A stretch of 64,000 bases of DNA from assembly GCA_947561395.2 (NCBI GenBank), contig OX387184.1, forward strand, positions 15,728,205 to 15,792,204, given 5' to 3'. The DNA is from Buxus sempervirens. Its lineage: Eukaryota > Streptophyta > Magnoliopsida > Buxales > Buxaceae. The notes under the pieces were generated by a model, which saw nothing but the letters and a program-made list of their open reading frames with translations, did not search any database and was not told where the DNA came from. The translations under genes were made by a program, and so were the position numbers. Positions 54,901 through 64,000 of the stretch are shown piece after piece. Position 1 is the first letter of the stretch. Each line of letters opens with the position of its first letter.

Positions 54901-55500
54901 TTTCATTATTCAAAAAGTCAAGAAGTTTGTTGTACCAAATCAAGCCCCGCCTTTTATCCTTTTTACGAGCCTTGAACCACGTGCGTTGTATTAGTTGGCA
55001 GACATTTCGTTGCAGCCTTGAGTCTTTGGCTCAAATTACAAATGCATTTGGACACGGTACACCACATGCCTCGCGTAAACAGATGCAAGTTGACTCTTAA
55101 ACAAAAAAAAAGAATTGAAGTCAAGTGCACATAGCTCAATAAAACGAATCTCTCTCTCGTCGTCGTGTCTTAATTTGAGTGCTTTTAATTATGATGGCAA
55201 CAGACTGGACCTACGTGTTGGATTGTTCGAATTTGACCCAGTCGTAAAAAGCCACCTCGTGCATGAGATGAGGTTATGAGATTGGATAAGGATGGAGTGT
55301 ACATCACTTTGATGCGACTTTCTTAGAGATGGACCCTTCGTACGGAAAAACATGTGTTAGATAATTGGCTTTATATCATGCGTACCGGGCACACATTGAG
55401 TTATTCTAGACGGTGTTCGGAACCTTGGATTTGAAGAGAAAAAAAAGTTAAAACAGAAAAACTTATGTTTGGATGAAATAAAAAATATATTTTAGTAAGC
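54901..55500. other. Intergenic, no gene seen
   Basis: No gene, RNA gene or delimited element is visible. Confidence 0.5.
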
Positions 55501-55504
55501 TGAT

Positions 55505-55795
55505 GGATTGGGATGGTAGGCAGTGGGTGATGGTAGTGTCTGGTAATGGTAGGCGACAGTGAGTGGTGGTGTTGGCGGGCGATAGTAACGGCAACCAGTG
55601 GTGATGGTGGTGGCGACTGGTGGATGATGGTGGTGCCAGGTGGTGGTGGTGGTGGTGGTAGTGGTGGTGGTTGATGGTGGTTAGAAATGGTGGATAGTGA
55701 TAGGTGATGGTGGCGGGTGATGGTGGGTGGTGGATTGTGATGGTTGTGGATGGTGCTAGTGGTAGGGTGGGTGGTGTGAATAATAATAAGTGATG
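55505..55795. repeat. (GGTGRT)n low-complexity tract
   Basis: About 290 bp of GGTGGT/GGTGAT words. A His/Pro-rich ORF read from the other strand (55463-55879) is a by-product of the repeat and is not a gene. Confidence 0.85.
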
Positions 55796-56102
55796 GTGAA
55801 TTTTCTTTTCTTTTAAAATTCCTACCTTTTGGAGAGAGAATTTTTTACATTGGAGAAAAAAATGAAGAAAAAATCTCATTTTCCTTCATCTAAACCAAAC
55901 AAGAGAAAATAAAATTTTAGCATTTTCTTTTCTTTTCTCCTGAAATCCACGGTTCCAAACACAGCCTTAAGAAGTTTATTTCTTGCTTGCACTTGACAAA
56001 CCCCATGGACCATGCTGTAAAACCCTGTAATAGAAAACTTTGGACAAATCAATGAATTGAAATCGTCTGCCATGCTTCCCTGAAGTGTTCCCTAAAATGG
56101 CC

Positions 56103-56223
56103 GTGAGATGCTACCAGGTGGAGCATCTCACGGGCACTGTCTTTTCATGTGGAGCCCACTTGATTGCATTTACGACAAGCAAAAAACAATGGTCGTGAGA
56201 CGCTTCACATGGCAGCATCTCAC
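56103..56223. repeat. Paired palindromes of the GTGAGATGCT family
   Basis: GTGAGATGCT-ACCAGGTGG-AGCATCTCAC at 56103-56131 and a related palindrome at 56195-56223, 92 bp apart start to start. The flanks AATGGC and GCCATT extend the inverted repeat, so the unit is about 130 bp. Confidence 0.83.
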
Positions 56224-56784
56224 AGCCATTGCAGGTGCCAATTCAGGCAAGCATGGAGAAGATTTCATTTCCAAATCAATGCCCAAGATGGAGTTTTGAT
56301 TGTTTGTTGTGGGGCCCAACATTACACAAAAAATTTGGACAAGGGCCGTTATTTGAGACGAACTCAAGTTTGCTCTTTCAGAGTCAAGCCCACTCTTAAA
56401 GAAAAACACACTTCCGTATGGAGGCTACCAGAATGGGGAAAATTAACTTTTAGTAATATTTTTGAAAATTATTAAAATTCAGTCAGTAAAGTTTTGGATT
56501 TTAACTACCAAAGTAATTAATTTTTAATGACTTTTCCGTGCTACCAACAAATTCTTCCAATAATATCCTTGTACCACTCACTCACTCGACTTACAAGTAA
56601 TAAAATATCTTATACAAGTCAATAAAATAATTTGTACCTTTCATAATGGTTATAATGGTTTGTAGAAGAGTCTAGAAGTCAACAATGACTTGTACCTTAT
56701 TTGAGACGGGAGAAATTTTTGAAAGACTTAATCAAGAGTAGTCCATGGGCCAGATTTTTTTAATTTCCATCACAAGGTTGGGAG

Positions 56785-57292
56785 GGCAACGGTTCAGTTT
56801 TGGTTCAGTTTTGAGGAAAACCAAAACTGAACCAACAAGTTTGCAATAAAAACCCAAAACCGATTGCATCTTGTTTTCCTAAAATCGAAATTGAACTGAA
56901 CTGAACTGATTTATTTTTTTGGTTCGGTTTTTAATCGATTCGATTTTAATCATTTTTCATCATTATCAGCTTAATTTCAAGCCGAATAACATATCAAACT
57001 TTGTAATCTACGAGCAATTAAACTTTTTTTCGATGACTTGAGCTCAAACCTGTTTTGAAAACTATTGGTAACTTATTAAACGAATTATAAATAGGTTCTC
57101 AATGGTTTCATATACAAAATAATGACAAAAGTACTTTGCCAAACACATATATAAATATAGTCTGTTTGGTTTCGGTTCCGTTTGACCTTAAAATCGTAAC
57201 TGAACCAAAACCGTAACAGTTTTTCCAATATAAAACCGAAATAGAACCAAAACCGTTTAATGAATAACCAAACAATTGCCATCCCTATCACA
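56785..57292. mobile_element. MITE-like element with GAACCGAACC core
   Basis: The left side starts GGGAGGGCAACGGTTCAG and the right side, inward, TAGGGATGGCAATTG. The core is rich in AACCGAACC/GGTTCGGTT words. The target duplication is not clear. A related right half lies at 60150-60311. Confidence 0.6.
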
Positions 57293-57717
57293 GCGATGGC
57301 AACTGTGCAACTGCAACAATTGCCAAATTCACACACATTCAAGTGAAGTGTTTTTTTTTTTTTTTTTTTATTCTAGTGCACTCCCAATCACAGATTTTGC
57401 TTCTGGGAAGTACTATCGATCATTTGAAGTGTTAGAGAGCTGTGGACCAGAGTTTTAGAGGTGATCGTTTGTCACATTGTTCGCAACATCTCAACTTCAT
57501 CTTGCGTTGCCTATGACCATCCTTTAAAGCTCCTGTAGGTAGGGGCAGAGCCAGAAAATGAGCTTAAGAGGGGTAAACAATAAATTAAATTCAACTATAT
57601 TAATATTCAAATGTTTTAGAAAAATTACTTTCATAAAAAAAAATTCAGAAAACTATGAAAAGTAATCCTTTTCTGCAAATGAGATTTTATTTGATAGACT
57701 ATTTTTATAATACAAGC

Positions 57718-58261
57718 TAGGGCTGGCAACGGGTCGAATATGGTACGGATCTGTCATGATCCGAATCCGAACCGAAAATAAAAATCCAATGTCCGAATTC
57801 GATCCGAAATCCGACGGATCTTTTATATGTGAATCCGAATTCGAAACCGAATTTATATAATGTATCCGAATTCGAAATTCGACCGAATAAATACCCGAAA
57901 TCCGAATTCGATCCGAATTAAATCCGATTTAAACTTAAAATTCAAAAGTTAAATTTAACTATTAAAGCAAATTTTAATTATCAAAACTAATGAGCCATAT
58001 AAATATTAAAGCAAGATATGAATAAGGATAGTTCAACCATGGTTTATACAAAGTTTACCAATAATTTAATGAAAAGTATATGTTAATTTCGGTTCGGATC
58101 TTTTTCGGATCGGATATGGACAGATTCGGATTTGGATCCGAATTCGGTCGGATCCGAAATCCGTATTCGAACCGCGGATCTATATTTTCGGATCGGATTC
58201 GGGATTTTCGGATCGGATTCGGGTCGGATTCGGATATATATCCGACCCATTGCCAGCCCTA
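57718..58261. mobile_element. hAT-like MITE with GGATCCGAATTCG core, 544 bp
   Basis: Near-perfect 20 bp inverted ends TAGGGCTGGCAAYGGGTCGR, flanked by a perfect 8 bp duplication ATACAAGC (57710-57717 and 58262-58269). The same family as 8482-8993 and 47536-48242. Confidence 0.95.
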
Positions 58262-58809
58262 ATACAAGCTAAAAAGTAACCCTTTTCAATAACCTTTTTT
58301 TTTTTTTTTTGATGATGGGGGAATTGTTTTAAGTTTTGGGATTTTAAACAATATTTAAAAACTAATAATATAATTAGTTTTTAGAAAAAAAATTTGAGGG
58401 GGGCAGTTGCACCCTATGGCTGGTCCCCCTTGGAAGCACTTAAAGGGGCATTTAAGGGGCAAGTTACCATCTGAAAATGATGAGTCACAATCTTAGCCAT
58501 GTCTCTTACTCGATGAGTGGCAATCTTCATCAGAAAATTGAGCTTTTATCCCGAATTAGGTGGTTGCCACTCCTTTTTGCCAGGATTTTTCAGGAGTCAC
58601 TTACCTTAGATTACAAATTTTGTACTAAGTTAAGAAAATTTCAACCAAATAATGAGAACGCTACAACACAAGAGTGGCTTCTCATAGAGAAAAGAAGCAT
58701 CAGGCACATGGAATTGCAAAACCTAATCTTTACCAAATATCAAAGAGAACCCGTATTGAAATAATTACAACGTAACGGTTGATCCCATTAGGAACCTTTC
58801 AGACTTTTA

Positions 58810-59997
58810 GGCCCCGATTGGTTCAATGAATTGGAATTGAAATTAAGAATTCTAATTCCAATTCTAATTCATCATGAATTGAAATTATTGTGATTGGATG
58901 GCAAGAGAATTGAAATTTGGAATTACAATTCCATAAAGAATTGATTTAAAATCCAATTCCACTGATTGGATGAACTTATGAAGAATTGATTTGTATCATT
59001 CCCATGTTAATAATAACACAAATGACTGATTATCATGACATATGAATTCCAATAATCCATTCTCTGCAACCAAAACCAAAACAACACTACTGGGTTTTAA
59101 TAATATTTTTATCTTAATCAGGTCCTCCATGTAAGACCAGATGATTATGAACAACTCGATAGGTCAAAGCAAGTGGAAACAGAAGAGAGAGAAATATAGA
59201 AGGAGAGAGAGGAAACAAAAGAGATAGAGAGACGAGAGAGAGAGAGAGGAGAGAAGAAGGGGGAAGATACGTACTAGTCCCTACAACACCAGCGAGGAAG
59301 AGGAGAATGAGATTTGGTAGTTTCTTTATCGGTAGAGCTGGCAAAGGGTCTGTTTGGGTCGGGTCATAATCGGAGTTGGGGGTTAATTAGGTCGGGTTCT
59401 GGTTAAACTAAATTAAGGCGGGTTGGAAAACCCCTCAAACCAAACCCAACCCGCCAATAAACGGGTTTAACCCGCAAACCCGTTTATTATTATTTTTTAT
59501 TTTCAAAAAAATGATTAAAATAGGGTTGGGGGTTAATTGGATCGGGTTGTACCGTGTTTGAATCGAGTTGGGGGTTAATCGGGTCGGGACAGGACACTTT
59601 TATCATTTTTTTTTTTTAAAAATTGGGTTACTCGTCAGGTTTCCGGGTCATAATCGGGTTGACCTGATTACTGGCGGGTTGGGAAAACCCCAACCCAATT
59701 AATAAACGGGTCAACCCAAACCTGTTTAACTCGTGTCGGGTTGGGTCGCATTTTGCTAGCTCTATTTGTCGGGCATATATCGTGCTTCTAATTCTCTACC
59801 TCATATCCCCAATTCTTCTCGATTTAGTAGGGAATTAGGTAACTTCAAAAATAGCCTATAAGCTAATTCTATGGAATTGGGCCTTAATTCCAATTCCAAA
59901 TTCCAAATATTTAACCAATCAAAAGAATTGGAATTGGGAACCCAATTCCAATTCTTACCCCAATTCCAACCCCTGATTCCGTGAACCAATCAGGCCC
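58810..59997. mobile_element. Harbinger-like MITE hosting a nested hAT MITE
   Basis: The ends are GGCCCCGATTGGTTCA and, inward from the right, GGGCCTGATTGGTTCA, with TTA duplications (58807-58809 and 59998-60000). The core is GGAATTG/CAATTCC-rich. The paralogous site near 61531 is empty. The hAT MITE at 59333-59764 lies within it. Confidence 0.88.
59333..59764. mobile_element. hAT-like MITE, ACCCG core, nested
   Basis: The ends are TAGAGCTGGCAAAGGG and, inward, TAGAGCTAGCAAAATG. The 8 bp duplication TTTRTCGG (59325-59332 and 59765-59772) has one mismatch. The same family as 4932-5366. Confidence 0.87.
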
Positions 59998-60313
59998 TTA
60001 TATCAGTTGGAGCGATTTCTTTGTTTAATCGGCTATTCCAACTCTGTTTGGCAAACTATTGATGAACTTATTAAACCAATTATAAATATGTTCTCAATGG
60101 TTTCATATGCAAAATAATAAGGAACCTATTTGCAGAACAAATATAAATATATGTTTGGTTTTTGTTCGGATTGACCTTAAAATCGTAACCGAACCAAAAC
60201 CGTATCAGTTTTCCCAATATAAAAGCGAAACGAAACCAAAACCGTTTAATGAAGACCTAAAACCGGTTCGGTTCGGTTTGGCGGTTTTAGCCAAACCATT
60301 CCCATCCCTATCA

Positions 60314-60425
60314 GTCTACAGCGGAAGCTGTAGACAGCCCCTCACATTGAATGGTGGGGCCCATCAAATGAATGGTGGGACCCCCCACTGAATGTGAGGG
60401 GGTGTTTACAGCTTACGCTGTAGAC
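60314..60425. mobile_element. 112 bp foldback element
   Basis: The ends GTCTACAGCGGAAGCTGTAG and, inward from the right, GTCTACAGCGTAAGCTGTAA are each palindromic. CCCCTCACATT follows inside both. CCTATCA precedes it and recurs at 60436, and the paralog near 57285 has this site once, so the insertion probably extends to about 60434. Confidence 0.8.
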
Positions 60426-60703
60426 GATTAACGCTCCTATCACAAGGATGGCAATTGTGCAGCATTCCCTGCAACTGCAATTGTGCTAAGTCACAAATTC
60501 ACACACATTCAAGTGAAGTGTTTTTTGTGCACTCCCAATCACAGATTTTTCTTCTAGGGATTACTCTCGACCATTTCAAGTGTTTGGGATCTCTGGACCA
60601 GAGTTTTAGAGGTGATCGTTTATAACTTTTTTCGCAATATCTGGACATCATCTTGTGCTGCCCATGACCCTCCTTTAATGCTCCTGTAGGCATAGGGTAC
60701 TTA

Positions 60704-61178
60704 GGCTCTATTTGTTTAAGTGGAAAATATTTTCTGGATAAAATTCTTGAGTGCCAGTGATCGAAATAATATTCGTGGCATTTGCATTGACATTTCAGTG
60801 ATTGGAAATGCTGCGGAAAATCCTAGTGATAGATGGAAATCTAAGAGTTGCACAGAGGCCCCACCGGTAGTTTGGCGGTGGAAACCAACCTAATCGACCA
60901 AAAGAAAGGAAAAAAATGAGGGAGGAAGAAGAAATGGGCGAGTTACCTGCAGTTCATCGTATTCTCGATGAAGACAATCGTCGGGCTTGCTCCGGAAAAA
61001 ATCAAAGGAAAATAACTTCCGCTAAATTTTAGCGGAAGTTGTTTTCCCCTGTTTTTTTACTCAGATCGGAAAATATTTTCCGTTCATTTTAGTTTTCCGC
61101 TGAAACAAACGTATAGAAAATCCTAAAATTCCAGAAAAAATTTTATTGTCGCCATTTTCCGGTGAAACAAACACGGCC
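60704..61178. mobile_element. Harbinger-like MITE, 475 bp
   Basis: The ends are GGCTCTATTTGTTTAAGTGG and, inward from the right, GGCCGTGTTTGTTTCACCGG, flanked by TTA (60701-60703 and 61179-61181). Subterminal GGAAAATATTTTC words occur. No coding capacity. Confidence 0.82.
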
Positions 61179-61751
61179 TTAAAAGAGAATTCAAAGAGCA
61201 AGTTACCCTCTGAAAATGATGAAACTGTAACAACAGAATCATTTTTAATTTCTCAAAATGGACCTTTTATCCCGAATCGGGTGGCTGGCACCGCTTCTTG
61301 CCAGGATTGTTCAGGAGTCTCTTACCTTAGATTACTAATTTTGCAATAAGCTAAGAAAATTTCAACCAAATAATGAGAATGCCACAACACAAGAGTATCT
61401 TTCCCTAGAGAAAAGAAAAGAAGCACCAGGCACATGGAATTGCAAAATCTAATCTTTCCCACATATCAAAGAGAACCCGTATTAAAATAATTACAACGTA
61501 ACGGTTGATCCCATTAGGAACCTTTCCAAACTTCATATCAGTTGGAGCGATTTCTTTGTTTCATCGTCTGTTCCAACTCCATAACCAACCCCAATTGTTC
61601 CTCTCTGCCTTCAACTCTAAACCCATTTTATCCTCAATAATCACACTTGTTCATCATACCACCATTAATCGTTCCAGCTTTCTCAATCAATTATCCATAA
61701 AACTCACTTCTGGAATTCCGATTTTGGGTTCTAATCGTTGTACATATAAGC

Positions 61752-62858
61752 CTACACAGACATTTGATTCAACAAAGCAACAACCTCACTCATTGCAGGC
61801 CTTTCTCTAGCCGCATCCGCAGCACACAAACTGGCAATTCTCAAGAACTCCTTCACCTCGGCCTCTCTCAATCCATCCCTCGGCACCGTCGGATCAATGA
61901 TCTCCGTTTCTCTACCTTCACTCATCATCTTCTTCGACCACTCCACCAACCCCACCTCCTTCCCGTCCTTCAATTTTATCGGCCAATTCGGCCGTTTTCC
62001 GGTGGCGACCTCAAGCATCAACACCCCAAAACTGTAAACATCTGCATTCACCGTCGCCACCATCGCCCCGTCCTTGTACTCCGGCGGCATGTACCCCATA
62101 GTTCCGGCGACTTGGGTCGACACGTGCGAGTGGGACGCCTCCATACGCCTCGCCAATCCGAAATCAGCGATATGTGCTTGGAAATCGGAATCTAACAACA
62201 CGTTACTTGCCTTGATGTCCCTGTGAATGATCGGAGTCGGTGAGTTGTGCAAGTAAGAAAGGCCCATGGCCACGCCTCTGGCGATCTTGATCCTCGCTTC
62301 CCAAGATAACGGCCAACGACGGATCGACACGGAGGACACAGACGTGTCATCTTCCGGTGACGTGCCGTGCAGCCAGTTGTCGAGGCTACCCCTCTCGATG
62401 AACTCGTAGATTAAGATCCGGTCGGCGCCGGAGACACAGTAAGCGAGAATTTTAACGACGTTCTGGTGATCAAGCTTACCTAGGGTTTCCATCTCGGCTT
62501 GGAACTCGCGGAGTCCTTGGAAGGCGTCTTTGGAGAGCTTTTTGACGGCGACGGTGACGCCGTTGTAGAGGCAAGCCTTATAGACGAGACCGAAGCTGCC
62601 GTCGCCGATTATCAAATCCGGTGCGAAGTTTCGCGTGGACTCAACGAGCTCTCGCATGGAGATCTGGCTCAGGGAGGGATCGAAGGACGCTGTTTCGCCG
62701 CGCGATACTGATGATCGACCATGAGTATGGGGCACGGTTCGAGTTTGAATGATCCGTTTTCTTTTGAATTTGCATACGACGAAGAATATGGCGAAGATTA
62801 AGGTCACGGCTAAGAAGCTCGCAGAAGCTGCAAGTACGGCCTGAAGCGTTGGATCCAT
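61752..62858 (-). CDS. Receptor-like Ser/Thr kinase without ectodomain
   Basis: A single-exon gene of 368 aa. A hydrophobic segment (about residues 8-29) followed by KFKRKR predicts a type III membrane anchor with a cytosolic kinase. The kinase domain (about 78-365) is complete: glycine loop IGDGSFG (84-90), catalytic Lys106 in VAVKK, HRD at 212-214 within IIHRDIKASNVLL, DFG at 232-234, and GTMGYMPPE (252-260). It is therefore predicted to be active. It resembles the kinase domains of LRR subfamily X receptors (EMS1/PSKR-like), but there are only about 7 residues outside the membrane and no LRRs. The ATG at 62858 opens directly into the anchor. No LRR sequence is visible upstream to 63261. 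It may act as a co-receptor-like or membrane-tethered kinase (inference). Confidence 0.92.
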   Translation of the reverse strand: MDPTLQAVLAASASFLAVTLIFAIFFVVCKFKRKRIIQTRTVPHTHGRSSVSRGETASFDPSLSQISMRELVESTRNFAPDLIIGDGSFGLVYKACLYNGVTVAVKKLSKDAFQGLREFQAEMETLGKLDHQNVVKILAYCVSGADRILIYEFIERGSLDNWLHGTSPEDDTSVSSVSIRRWPLSWEARIKIARGVAMGLSYLHNSPTPIIHRDIKASNVLLDSDFQAHIADFGLARRMEASHSHVSTQVAGTMGYMPPEYKDGAMVATVNADVYSFGVLMLEVATGKRPNWPIKLKDGKEVGLVEWSKKMMSEGRETEIIDPTVPRDGLREAEVKEFLRIASLCAADAARERPAMSEVVALLNQMSV

Positions 62859-63261
62859 TGGGAGGTGGAGCAGGAGTGCGAGTGAAATCGAATTAGGCCA
62901 CTTCTTTGGGTTAATTTGTTTTCCAGAGTTTGGTTATGAAACACGTTGAAGGAAGACAAAGCATGTTCTGGGTTTTGACCTGCCAGTCGGAAACTGAATA
63001 CCAGCCGCCATTAACGGTCTTCATGGAAGAAGAATCGTTTTGGGTCGACGTGTCGAGCAGGGACGACCAAGGGTTAATTTATTATTCTCCGAATATATCT
63101 CCGAATATACGATTCAGAGAAACGCGCAAAAGACTTTTAAGATATAAACTTTTCTTATGATGGTGACGGTGACAAAATAAAAATATCAAACTCTTTTTAA
63201 TAATAATTGTTGCTTGGTTCACGTTTGCTTTACCTACAGTGACTGAAGAAGCAGGAATTGT
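62859..63261. other. Kinase 5' flank, no further gene seen
   Basis: The presumed promoter and leader of the kinase. I see no LRR-coding exon and no clear TATA box. Confidence 0.5.
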
Positions 63262-63901
63262 TGGGCACATCGATTCGGTTCGGTCCGAGTTGAGCTCAAC
63301 CTAAAACCAAACCAAAATTATTAAAAGTAAATCTAAACCGAACTGAACCAAAAACAAAACAGAAACAATAAAATCAAAAACCGAACCGACTAAAAAAAGT
63401 AAAATCCTAAACCCAAACCAAAAGGAACCGAAAATGGAATTGGTTCGGTTCTGGTCTGCAACTAATCAATTAATTTGGCTTTTTGAAAAAATATATTCTT
63501 TAAAAACCAGATGAGCTGGTTTGTTGCAATGGTTCGTTGTAATGGGCTGGCTCGGGCCACTACATTGGAAGAGTTGCCCTCTTATGCCAACTAAGCAATC
63601 CTAAGCCCCTCTTATGCCTTTAAAAGGCGTAAGAGACTTCTGCAGTCGATGAGATCATGCGAAATGCACATGCAATTACTTGGCTTGTGTCAAGTATTAA
63701 TTTAATATATATAATAGTATAAAATATAATTTCGGGTTTCGGTTCAGATCGGTTAAATTATGCCTTCAACCCAAAACCAAACTGAAATAATCAATTCAAG
63801 TATATTCAAGACTAAAGCCAAACCGAATATTCTAAAACCCTAACCAAACCGAACCAAAATCAGTTTGGATTCGGTTTTAACCGGACCAAGGTGCACCCCT
63901 G
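63262..63901. mobile_element. MITE-like element with GAACCGAACC core
   Basis: The left side starts TGGGCACATCGATTCGG and the right side, inward, CAGGGGTGCACCTTGGTCC. Inside are many AACCGAACC/GGTTCGGTT words. No target duplication was identified, so the limits are approximate. Confidence 0.55.
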
Positions 63902-64000
63902 ATCATAACTGCTTGATCTGTTGGATATTGTTGGATATTTTAAGCTAAACATTGAAGAAGAAAAAAAACCAAGAATTGTGCTTCCCATTCTATGACCAAG

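Larger units (their letters stand above)
57063..60047. repeat. Duplicated kinase 3' flank, distal copy
   Basis: Colinear with 60052-61577: ATTATAAATAGGTTCTCAATGG, TCACACACATTCAAGTGAAG, CTCCTGTAGG, GGCAAGTTACC-TCTGAAAATGATG, CCAGGATT-TTCAGGAGTC and ATATCAGTTGGAGCGATTTC occur in the same order. It is expanded by MITEs at 57718-58261 and 58810-59997. No kinase coding sequence is included. Confidence 0.83.
60052..61577. repeat. Duplicated kinase 3' flank, proximal copy
   Basis: The copy adjacent to the kinase gene. It ends about 175 bp below the kinase stop codon and so may include the distal end of the kinase 3' UTR. It is interrupted by elements at 60314-60425 and 60704-61178. Confidence 0.8.

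Noticed and set aside
55463..55879. 138 aa His/Pro-rich ORF on the minus strand
   Set aside because: It is a reading of the (GGTGRT)n tract and has no domain or conserved start.
57343..57375. T19 run near 57350 as another micro-insertion
   Set aside because: The paralog near 60516 has T6 at the same place and no 13-17 bp target duplication is visible. Slippage explains it.
58288..58306. T-run at 58288 as a retroposition scar
   Set aside because: I found no flanking duplication.
1..64000. tRNA, rRNA or other structural RNA genes
   Set aside because: I looked for tRNA-like B boxes and found only the SINE. No cloverleaf or rRNA sequence was recognised.

Overview
The window is nuclear DNA of a flowering plant, most likely a eudicot. 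It is AT-rich, its genes have short spliced introns, and it carries a dense nested mixture of LINEs, Copia and Gypsy LTR elements, a TRIM, a tRNA-derived SINE, a CACTA end, hAT-like and Harbinger-like MITEs and a Mutator-type gene-capture element. I cannot name the species from the sequence.

The backbone is a tandem array of secreted class III peroxidase genes of the peroxidase-12 type, all on the minus strand: Prx1 (9119-10372), Prx2 (24859-26133), Prx3 (41498-42796), Prx4 (45094-46393) and Prx5 (51069-52367). Each has three exons with conserved junctions and intact haem-pocket histidines. A sixth copy survives only as an orphan promoter near 11516-11840. Flanking sequence was copied with the genes: segment A (1213-4421, 19968-23497 and 26945-29782, with a fragment at 11160-11515) and the far-upstream segment of Prx4 and Prx5 (46774-50743 and 52625-54900). 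These paralogous copies supply natural empty sites, so many insertions can be delimited to the base.

From left to right: a LINE 3' end and a CACTA terminus (1-1193); segment A copy 1 with a TRIM and three tiny poly(A) insertions; MITEs and a Copia LTR relic (4.9-9.0 kb); Prx1; the orphan promoter; a nearly complete but broken LINE (13799-18521); a SINE; segment A copy 2; Prx2; segment A copy 3 interrupted by a solo LTR and by a very young, gag-only Copia element (29783-35229); a truncated LINE split by a 2.7 kb solo LTR (35890-38919); a Pack-MULE-like element holding a broken DUF620 gene fragment (39592-41328); Prx3; a truncated FAR1/FRS gene fragment; Prx4; Prx5; and then a MITE-rich stretch (55-61 kb) that includes a tandem duplication of the 3' flank of an intact receptor-like kinase gene (61752-62858, minus).

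The most unusual signal is a set of about twelve ultra-short retroposition scars. Each is 16-27 bp, consists of little more than a poly(A) tail plus the last few bases of a retroelement (often ending TTACC or CTACC, as the window's own LINEs do), and is flanked by a 14-17 bp target-site duplication. Three loci show serial re-use of the same target. The only features likely to make protein are the five peroxidases, the kinase and possibly the Copia gag.
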